NCBI RefSeq assembly: GCF_000485595.1
Contig: NW_014577538.1
Span: forward strand, 26,104 to 49,314
Direction of reading: 5' to 3'
Source: Priapulus caudatus
Lineage: Eukaryota > Priapulida > Priapulimorpha > Priapulimorphida > Priapulidae
Length of the DNA: 23,211 nt
Translations under genes and position numbers: made by a program
Shown: in pieces, positions 8,223 through 17,500 of the stretch
Position numbering within the stretch: position 1 is the first letter of the stretch
Layout: every line of letters starts with the position of its first letter
The notes under the pieces: model-generated
What the model was told of the DNA's origin: nothing
Seen by the model: the letters and a program-made list of their open reading frames with translations, nothing else
The model's database searches: none

Positions 8223-8742
8223 CTCTCCGACTGTTACACGTCGTAGGACAGTATATAATATAGTGTAAGTCAATAGGGCAACGTTATTCATTTTATGGAA
8301 TTTCACAAAAACCAACCCAACCCAACCCCAACCCTTCTCTTTCAACAAATTCATTTGCATTTGCCAATGGTGGCAATATCCAGCATACTTGACTATACTA
8401 TGTGAATTAACCAGCACAACCATTATCTTTTGAATAGGTTAACGAAGTGTTGGTGTATTACAAAATTAATTTGTGTAACATGTTGATACTACAAATATAG
8501 TCATTATTATAATACTTTCATGAAAGTAGCAACATCTGCTGATTTTTATTCTAAAAGTTTTAATATTATTTCATGGATGCAAATTCATTTTGATTATCAC
8601 TTTGTGGTTTACATTATTTTCCAGAGCACCTTCAAGTTTTACATGCCTCTGGCTCTGGTGCTGCTTCAAGATGTGGTAATGCTACATTCAGATGCCAAAT
8701 AGGGGCCTTGATTAGTACTTGATTAGAAGTTATCCTTGTGCA
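8223..8742. other. Intergenic region upstream of the NOL9 N-terminal candidate
   Basis: AT-rich sequence with a short CCAACCC-type run near 8311-8332 and no repeats shared with the flanks. A 60-codon frame at 8520-8702 has no recognisable domain. The interval would contain the NOL9 promoter or 5' UTR if the open frame at 8743 is the first coding exon; no clear TATA or initiator element can be defended. Confidence 0.4.
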
Positions 8743-9594
8743 ATGCCTCCGAAAAAAACAAGTAGAGGTATCCCAGCTGTGAAGCAAAAAAAGAAAACTG
8801 AACATAAGAACATAGGTGATAAGTTGCATGGTGACAATATTACCAATAGGAAAACGTCACACAGTAGTAACAGTATTAGGAGACGTTGCCAGATGAAGGT
8901 TAATAAAAACCAACAACATGTTTATCTAAAAGAGGATCAATGCAAAACAAAAGTGCAAAACCAAATTGATATGAAGTCAGTGATGTCATCTTGTAAAGCT
9001 GAAGTCAAGGCAATTAGTAGTCATGGGCATTCGGGAAAAGCTGACGACGCCGAACGAACTCGTAAAATCAATGCTGTAGGAACGGCAAGAGCCGGAAAGG
9101 TGGTGAAAATTAGAAACAAACGGATGACAAAGAACAAGAAAATCAAGAAAGCCGTTAAGCTCAGTTTGGCCGAGAAGAATTTCCGACGAGAGTTGCCGCG
9201 GAACGAGGTTCTCACCCGCACCGACTCCAAACCGACTCCGACCCTTCATCCACCTCGCGGCGAATGCCACGGCGTCTGCATCGTCGACTGTACGGCGTCC
9301 GCGGCAGGGCGGCAGCTCTCGCCTGTAATCACGATCGACAGATGGCACCGTCTTCCAAACGGCAACGAAAAAGGACCCGCCAGCACGACCCGCGGCCCAG
9401 GCGGCGGACTCGCGAACCCGGCCGACCTCGCAGTGTCCCGGCGCGAAAAACCCAAAGCGAAGCCCGGCACGACGCCAGCGACATGGCCGCGACCAGCAAC
9501 CGGCGCCCTCGCTGACATCCAACTGCACATAGTGCTCACGGACAACACCCTTCAGCAGACACCCTCGCACCGGGAGCGCAGGCAGACAGAATGA
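8743..9594 (+). CDS. Basic open frame, candidate NOL9 N-terminal exon
   Basis: An open frame starts at ATG 8743 (CAATGCC context, MPPKKTSRG) and runs 283 codons to TGA; it remains open 24 bases upstream. Residues 1-150 are rich in lysine, serine and asparagine with basic clusters such as KIRNKRMTKNKKIKK, as expected of a nucleolar protein. After about 9180 the DNA becomes GC-rich and the reading less protein-like, and other frames are also open, so the true exon may end within this span. NOL9 proteins usually have a variable basic N-terminus before the conserved domain that starts here at 11324, so position, strand and composition fit, but no splice junction linking them could be established. 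It could also be an unrelated gene. Confidence 0.4.
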   Translation: MPPKKTSRGIPAVKQKKKTEHKNIGDKLHGDNITNRKTSHSSNSIRRRCQMKVNKNQQHVYLKEDQCKTKVQNQIDMKSVMSSCKAEVKAISSHGHSGKADDAERTRKINAVGTARAGKVVKIRNKRMTKNKKIKKAVKLSLAEKNFRRELPRNEVLTRTDSKPTPTLHPPRGECHGVCIVDCTASAAGRQLSPVITIDRWHRLPNGNEKGPASTTRGPGGGLANPADLAVSRREKPKAKPGTTPATWPRPATGALADIQLHIVLTDNTLQQTPSHRERRQTE

Positions 9595-10240
9595 CAACGA
9601 GGTTAGGCGAGCAGCCGTAACACGACGAAAGGAACTACACGCGATCAAAGCAATCCCTCGATGGGATCGGTCGACCAGCCACAGTAGAACAGCCGTCTGG
9701 TTTCCATGCAGTGCCTCCGCCCACAACATGCCCGCCGCAGCCGCAGCAGCAGCAAGACAGCAGCAGCAAGCAGCAGCATCAGCAGCAGCAGCCAAGCAGA
9801 CAGACGAGCGTCACTACGCACTGGGTGCGCAGGATCGCACGGCAAGTCGACACGCAGGTGCGGTCAGCTGACCAGCAGATAGCAACGTCGAAGACAAGAC
9901 CGCGAGGAGAAGAGACGTCTGCGTGGAGCGCTGTGGAGGTACGGACGCTGGGACGTGTGTCTGTTTTTCGCGAATTACTGTCGAGTTTGAATTGAATAGT
10001 TTTATTTGTTTGTGATGAGTAGTAGTTGCTAGCAGACCTTTAAATGCGTGCTGGGTCTAGTGGCCATTTTAACCTTGATGTCTGAAAATAGTAACAGGTG
10101 CATGAAACCAGGTGAACATCGTACCTGTCGCATCTCACCCCGCCACCACCCCATCTCACCGCAATATACAGAAGAGAATAAATAATAAACACATCTTTGC
10201 CGCGATCATACAGACCACCGGAACTCAATACATCTCACCA
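9595..10240. other. CAG-rich and unannotated region
   Basis: Positions 9733-9790 are a CAG/CAA-rich run encoding polyglutamine in one frame (within an open frame 9711-9995). That frame meets a good donor-like GAG|GTACGG near 9938, but I cannot connect it to neighbouring exons. The remainder is a transition to the CTC-rich minisatellite. No recognised gene. Confidence 0.4.
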
Positions 10241-11250
10241 CATCTATGCCGCGATCTCGCAACGGAAACTACAAATACATCTAACAACCACATCTATGAC
10301 AATGCAATCTCGCCACGGCTCAATACGTCTCACCACATCTTGACCGATTCAATCGCCACGCAGATTCAATACGTCTCACCACATCTTGCCACGTCTCGCA
10401 CGTCTCAATACGTCTCACCACTCTCGCCACAGGTTCTCAAATACGTCTCACCACATCTCTGACCCGCGATCTCGCCACGTCTACAATTAGAAGACATCTA
10501 CAACCAAATACTATGACGACGTCTCAAGCAACAGGATCAATACGTAACTCAAACCAACAAATATATAGACACGACATCTCGAAACCACGTCTTAACAATA
10601 GATACTCGACCACGTCTCGACCAAACGATCATCATACTAACCCAACAACATCATACAAGTCAACGTCTTCAATAACAGTATCAACCAAACATCCTGCCAC
10701 GTCCGCACATACTCATCGCGTCAACACACACATTTGACATCAAGACGAGTTCGACCGTTACACTAACACGTCTCACCACATCTTGCCACGTCTCGCCAGT
10801 CTCAATACGTCTCACCACATCTTGCCACGTCTCGCCACGCTCATCACGCTCTCACCACAATCTCTGCGCGTCTCGCCAGTCTCATCGCCCGGTCTCACCA
10901 CATCTTGCCACGTCTCGCCACGTCTCAATACGTCTCACCACATCTTGCCACGTCTCGCCACGTCTCAATACGTCTCACCACATCATCGCCGCGTCTCCCC
11001 CTATCTCGTCTCATCTCGCCATGGGCACTGTTCTTACATCATGGTAATCGCCGCCGTTGCCGGTCACGGTCTCGGCACGCGTTCAGCAGCGTCTCGACAC
11101 ATGTATCGCCGCGTCTCGGCCACGTCCGGCACGCGTCTCGGCACTGTTGCTCAGCACGCCCGTCTCAGCACGCGTCGTCAGACCACGCGTTCTCAGCACG
11201 CGTCTCGGCACGCGTCTCAGCACGCGTCTCAGCACGGCGTTCTCGTTGAC
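10240..11250. repeat. CGTCTC minisatellite (10 bp sub-unit, 40 bp higher-order unit)
   Basis: The tract is built from 10-mers of the form CGTCTCRCCA. The clearest 40 bp unit is four consecutive 10-mers, CGTCTCAATA, CGTCTCACCA, CATCTTGCCA and CGTCTCGCCA, seen best at 10320-10480 and 10765-10990. A degenerate GC-rich version, CGCGTCTCAGCA, fills 11085-11235. Long frames through it are translated repeat (for example CVSPHL-like or RVSARVSARV-like) and are not called as genes. It lies immediately upstream of the first confident NOL9 exon. Confidence 0.8.
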
Positions 11251-11323
11251 AGGATTCATGCGGCTGCCGAATCGAGGACGCGGCGCCTTGTTGCGCGTGC
11301 GCTGCGGCGGTGAGGCCGTGCAG

Positions 11324-11521
11324 ACGCTTTCGCCGTGCAGGGCCGCTTCCGGCTGCGCGTCGTCTCGGGCACAGTGACCGTGGCCGGCTACGCGGCGACG
11401 GGACTCGGCCGCAAGTACCACTCGGTGTTCTCGCCGGGCAGTACGTCGCTGCTGACCGTGCGCTGCTGCGGCGGCGGGTGGTCGGCCGACGATGTCGTCG
11501 CGGTCGTTCGAGATAAAGAGG
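11324..11521 (+). CDS. NOL9: NOL9 exon: start of conserved N-terminal domain
   Basis: This encodes AFAVQGRFRLRVVSGTVTV and onward through GLGRKYHSVFSPGSTSLLTV to VVRDKE, resembling the beta-rich domain that precedes the kinase core in NOL9. An in-frame stop at 11311-11313 means the exon begins after that; GTGCAG ending at 11323 is the most useful acceptor, with GTGCAG ending at 11340 as an alternative. Neither has a good pyrimidine tract, so the 5' edge is the weakest junction. The donor is G|GTGAGG (phase 1). Confidence 0.75.
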
Positions 11522-14500
11522 GTGAGGGAATTATTCGTGACGTGTGTGCGTGTGCGTGTGCGTGTGCGTGTTTATAGAGCGGAGTGAGTGTGCGTATGGG
11601 GGGGGGGCGTCGTGGTGCGTACGGCGGCGACATCGGTGTGTGTGTGTATGTGTGGTGCGCGCGCACGTGTACATGTGTTTTAGGGCTGTAACGATACACA
11701 AGCCTCTCGATTCGATCCGGTTCTCGATATTAGCCTCTCGATATTAGCCTCTCGATTCGATTCCTTCGATTCGATTCCCAAAATATTGAAATGTTATCTT
11801 ATTTTTTATATTTTCATTATTTTGCAATAATAAATTATTAGAAATTGCCAATGAATACTAAATGGTGAATAGACTAGAGAGTCTAGAGAGTATATATCAT
11901 AGAGATGTATACTATTTATACATCTCTATGGTAATAGTATATGTACACTGCACAGTGGCTGAATAAAATTGGTGAGTAACACTCCACAGTATATAGCGTA
12001 GTGCCGCCATCTATTGGAGGGAAAAAGTGGTATCGAAGTGGAATCGAAAATACGGGGAAAAATATCGAGGATCGGATCGAGGGAAGAGAATCGCGATCCG
12101 ATTCGATTTCGGTGGATCGTTACAGCCCTAATGTGTTTATGTGCGAAAAACTAGTTTGTAATATTTGCAGTACCTACACGTGGCTAAAATTTGACGATAA
12201 TCCATATATGAAAAAGGTATCGAGGAGATGAAGGTATCAGTGCGCGTTCGATTGCAGATAGGTCCCGCGGAGAACTCTCCGTACCAGTTCATCTCCGGTT
12301 TCGGCGAGTACGAGACGTTGTTTCGGCCGGGCGTCGGCTTCGAGGGCGTCGACCACCTCAACAAGGTCAGCGCGCCACTCGGCTGCAAGTTCATGTATGC
12401 AGACGCGCCGCTGCCCGTCTGCAGCTTCGGCGGCAACTGGCTCTCTGTCATAGCAGAGACGAGCCGAGCCATCAACCTTACAGGTAGGGGTACCGCGTCT
12501 GCGCGCGTCCGAGATGGGATTTGAATCATTTGCTGTTGTGCGTTCGTGCGCGAGTTCTGCGTCTGCGCGCGTTTGAGACAGGATTTACCGTCGCGCGTTC
12601 GTGCGCGAGTTGTGCGTCTGTGCGCGCCCGAGACGGGATTTGCCGGCCTGCATTTGTGTGCGTGTTGTGCGTCTGCGCGCGTCTGAGACAGGATTTACCG
12701 TCGCGCGTTCGTGCGCGAGTTCTGCGTCTGTGCGCGCCCGAGACGGGATTTGCCGTCATGCGTTCGTGCGCGTGTTGTGCATCTGTGCACGCCCGAGACG
12801 GGATTTGCCGTTGTACGTTCGTGCGCGTGATGTGCGTCTGTGCGCGCCCGAGACGGGATTTGCCGTTGTACGTTCGTGCGCGTGTTGTGCGTCTGTGCGC
12901 GCCCGAGACGGGATTTGCCGTTGTGCATTCGTGCGCGTGTTGTGTGTCTGAGCGCGTTTAAGACAGGATTTGCCGTCCTGCATTTGTGTGCGTGTTGTGC
13001 GTCTGCGCGCGTGTGAGACAGGATTTACCATCGCGCACGAATCTGCGTCTGTGCGCGCCCAAGACGGGATTTGCCGTCATGCTTTCGTGCGCGTGTTGTG
13101 CGTCTGAGCGCATCCGAGAAGGATTTGCCGTCGTGCGCGTTGTGCATCTGCGCGCATCCGAGACAGGATTCGCCGTCTTACATTTGTGTGCGTGTTGTGC
13201 TCCATACCGGCATCCTGTCTCCTAGGAAAGCCATCGCCGCCTGCCGGTACTCCGTTGTTGTGGTTATTGCAGGTACTGCTCAGGTGTTCCTCGTTTGTGG
13301 AGGAAGGAACGTGGGTAAATCGACAATGGCACGACACCTAATCAACTCTGCATTGTCTGAGTGAGTATAAATAGTGATTGACTTAGATAAATAATACGTT
13401 GTCAGACGTCGCTGGTGGTGACAGAATCGATGTAATCAGCTACGTTTAAGTGCGAGTTGCCAATCGTGTTTTGCAGGTGTAAGCGAGTTGCGTACCTGGA
13501 GTGTGACATAGGTCAGACTGAGTTCACCCCGTCGGGCTGCATCTCTCTACACATTGTCACCACACCTGTGATCGGTACGTGTACTGCGGCTTTATCGACG
13601 AGCTGACAATGCTGTTTGTTGTACAGAGCATTTTGCTAGTCACCTAGCTGATAAACGATAGGCACACAACTAAGTCTAACCTTCCAGTGATTCATGACAT
13701 TTAGACATTACAGGCATAAAATTTGCACGATGTGTGGAAGGCTTGTGTTGGATGTTAGTTGTTATAATAATTTAGTTGTTTATCAGGTAGCATAGAGGTG
13801 GTAGTATGGTTAAAATAGTGGTCGGGTTTAACCAGAGTAATCACTAATACTTTACAAGTGCATAGCTCGCTTAAAAAATTGTCAATTATTTTCAGTAACA
13901 AAAACGGTATGACGGAACGAACGTGTGGCGAGTTACAGTCGTTAGTATACAGTATAGAAAGTGTGTAATTTTTTTAGCCTGTGCACTCAATAGAGGTTTA
14001 AATTACTTTGAATTATTTTGTTATAGCATGTTTTATTATGTTATTATGTTAAATTATGTTGTAACAGGCCCGCCGTTTACGCACCAGAGGAAGCCATATA
14101 GAATGTGCTACTATGGACATATAGCGGCCCAGGAAGACCCAGTACACTACGTCGCATGCGTGAAATACGTCTACCAGGCTTACGTCAAGTTGAGGCGCGA
14201 CAGGGTTCCCTTAATTGTAAACACCATGGGCTGGAACAGAGGTGTGTGTGCGTGTGCGTGCGCGTGCGCGGGCGCGGGCGCGGGTGCGGGTGTGTCGTTT
14301 GGGAAGTGTGTAAATGTGGGTTGAGTAGAACGATCATTCTCTGCATGTAATCATGAACTTAAAACCGAAATATTTGTAAAATGTTTATACTATATGAGTA
14401 TAATTATGCTAATGCTAATCTGTAATTCAAATTGGATCTGTGCCGACAGGTATGGGACTAAACTTGCTGGTGGATGTAATAAACATCACGCAGCCCACGC

Positions 14501-17500
14501 ACGTGGTGCAGTTTGTGCATTCGAGTCCCAATAAGAACCTGCCACTGGTGAATGAGGAATTCCTGTCCTGCACCCCAGGCATGGTCTACGAACAGAGAGC
14601 CCTGAGCAACCATAGGCATTTGTTGGTGGAGAGTTACGAGGAATATCATCAAAGGTAGGTTCGCCTCTCCCCAACCAATTCGATCTGACAGATTGTGTTT
14701 TGAGTGGCGTGCAATGGAAGAGAGCTGCCGAAGATTTGGCAAGGCCATCGATTAATTGCCGATGTTATGGATTTTGAGATTGTCGTTATAAATTATGCTA
14801 TCATATATGTTATCAGACTACACATTATGATAACCTTAACGTTGTTAGTGTGTAGTAGCAGTGATAACTGTGAATTATTAGTAGAAAGCCTTTTATGTAG
14901 TGTTTTGCATATTCTATCCAATCATAGGCTCTGTAGGTAACAACAAAGGTTTATTTTGTTATTATTTAAAGGAAGAAGCAATACAAACCAGAAGATCATC
15001 GGCATCTCAGCTTTCTCGCCTATATGGGCAAGATGCTTGACTTCACAGTTACTGGAAAGTCGTTGCCACTTGAGGCTCTCCAGCCATACAGGTAATCTCT
15101 TGAACATATCTATACAACATACATCCAGGGGCGGATCCAGGGCTGAAGCTAGGCAGTATTTTTCCAGATTTTAAGGGCACATCCCCCAAAAAGGGCACAC
15201 TACCCCACAGTGGACGCCGTTAGGCGCGGAAGGACATGGCGGGGGTCTGGGGGGCCTGCCTCAGGAAATTTCAAAATTTCAAGGGTACCTGGGCACAAAA
15301 ATGAGCACCATTTGAGCACACATTTAGTCAAGCAGCAATAGCTAAAAACCATATGGAATTTTATTTCTGCTTCATTTTGCCTGTGCTTTGCATACCAGCA
15401 ATTAATGCAGAATGATTCAAGCACTTCCCTTCTTTTTCAGATATCAAAGCTAGTTTTGTTACCATTTAAAATTTTGATTTCCTTCAAGTCCTGTCAATGA
15501 ATCAAAAGAAAAAGAAAACAAATAAAGAATATAGCCAAATTCCATCAAATTGTTTTCTGTAATTTTTAGCGCAAAATTTCGAAGGGCACTTTGAAATCTA
15601 GACCGTATTTCCCAATACGGCAAATACGGTCTGAATCCGCCCCTGACATCATATCATACATTATTTAATATCATAGACATACACTGTATACGTACATATA
15701 TATGTAATCAGAAGTGAATACAAACAAACACGATTACTGATTATGACAACAAAGCTGATTAATAGCAGTCGATTGTGGGTTCTCTCGATCAATTAGTGCA
15801 TTGACCTGAGTTTGACCTTTCTTCTAAATGTTACTCTGTGTAATTTGCTCATTATCATTCATTAACAAACGTTCCAGTCTTCCATGGAGTGCAGTTGGGA
15901 TTCATGTGAGTCATGCAGTTATTCCAAACTCACTTGCCCTGCTTTCATTGAATGCGAGTGTTGTAGCATTGTGTGCTGCTGATCCAAAAGAGGTACATTT
16001 GGCATTTATTACTAGAGATTTGCACTTAAATTTTTGGCATGGAAATTCTGGATACTTTTCGATGTTACATAATTTGCTAGTGCATAAGTTCCGAAAAGTG
16101 ATGTACAGTTTCTCACTTTTGGTTGGTGTGTTGTAGTCTCAAAGCTTGAGGTGATGACACTAAGCAATATTCACTGTGTATTATAGTGCTCAATGCCAAA
16201 CAAAGATGTGCAAAATAATACATTTTCTTAAATCTTGCAGATGCTGAGTTCAGAAGATGAAACACTGCCCCGGTTCTTTCATTCTACTCCTGTGTGCAAA
16301 TGCTTTGGCTTCGGTAGGTGCTACTCTGTCAATATTTCTCTGTTTATCCTCACTTCTGAAAGAAAATGAGCTGGTTTTCATAGCTTGATACAAATTGGCA
16401 TTTCTCCAAAAAGTTTCTGTGAGCTCGAGTTTCTGTAAGACTACTACAGATACTACCATATTAGATTAATTAGGTGGTTACTGAAGGTGGTGCATGCTCT
16501 ACTTGAAGTGTTAATTCCTTTTATAAAGGATTGGGATGGAAACGCAATCGGCAAGATGCACTAAGCTTGGCCCTCACAATATCAACCTAAATAATTTTAG
16601 CTGCTAACACTTGCTTATAGCTGCTACCCATAATAAATGGCGATATCTTGTACAGATATGTACAGATATATACCTAACAGGCCTCCACATAGGTTAATTT
16701 ATTCTTAACTTCTCGTTATCATTATCATTTTTTGGTCAAGTGAATAAGATCTTTCGTCGCATTCAGGTATCGTGCGGGGAATTGACCCAGTGCAGAAGGT
16801 GTTCTACATACTCACGCCGGTGCCCTTTGCTGACCTTGGCAAGGTTAACACGCTACTGAAAGGTGTGCTGGAAATTCCATCGTGCATCATGACGACACAG
16901 GTATGATCGTACAGCCAGGCTGACCCACGCAGCGGCCCTCTGTGTATGCACGAACTCCTGCAAGAATACTATCCAACGCACTCCAACGATCCACCCATCC
17001 ATCCGACCATTTGCTTGAAGTTGTCTTGCGACATGTAGATCCCATTCTAGCTGTCAGGAATTAGCATTTGGCATAAGCTATATGTTTCTAAATTAAATTC
17101 GGGAATCAGTTGTTTAGTATTGTTGCCAGAAACCTGTACAGACGCATTGAGGTCCGCTACCTTGTGTTGCATGCAGGCACACTACTGTTAAACACTCAGT
17201 TGAACACTAGTTGAACACTGCTATAATGCTGACTCAGTTTTGCAAAATCGACGTCTGAATCCTATAAAATCACATCATCATAGTGAATTTTTAAATGCAT
17301 TGTATTTGTTCTCAGCAATCTCATCGAAACGGTAATCATAAGAATTTTTTGCAAATTTGCGGTTCAGTTTCATTCCATTATATAGCCGTTCAATGCCTCG
17401 TGCCGGAAACGTGATGTTAGAATCGAATCAAATGAGAGTTGATATTTTGATTTCAGAAGTGCCAGCAGCCACTGCCATACGTCATGGAGGCTAGGCACAT

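Larger units (their letters stand above)
11522..12261 (+). other. NOL9 intron with GTGCGT tract and MITE
   Basis: The intron opens with GTGAGG, followed at 11540-11574 by a GTGTGCGTGTGCGTG tract and a G9 run near 11600, then the hAT-type MITE at 11681-12130. It ends at GATAG|GTCCC; the alternative acceptor CAG ending at 12257 would break the phase with the upstream donor. Confidence 0.7.

Noticed and set aside
8305-8335. CCAACCC run resembling a telomere-type repeat
   Set aside because: Only a few imperfect units; not a telomeric array.
8004-8423. 139-codon minus-strand frame
   Set aside because: It runs across the outer boundary of the transposon arm into unrelated sequence and has no domain.
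8986-9795. 269-codon minus-strand frame opposite the basic open frame
   Set aside because: It includes an alanine/leucine run from the CAG repeat and lacks recognisable motifs; GC-rich sequence opens several frames here.
10112-11313. Serine/histidine-rich and arginine/valine-rich frames upstream of NOL9
   Set aside because: They derive from the CGTCTC minisatellite and show no NOL9 similarity.
12521-13225. Cysteine/arginine-rich frames within the intron before the P-loop exon
   Set aside because: The 55 bp unit is not divisible by three, so every frame is open by repetition; flanking NOL9 exons splice in phase without it.
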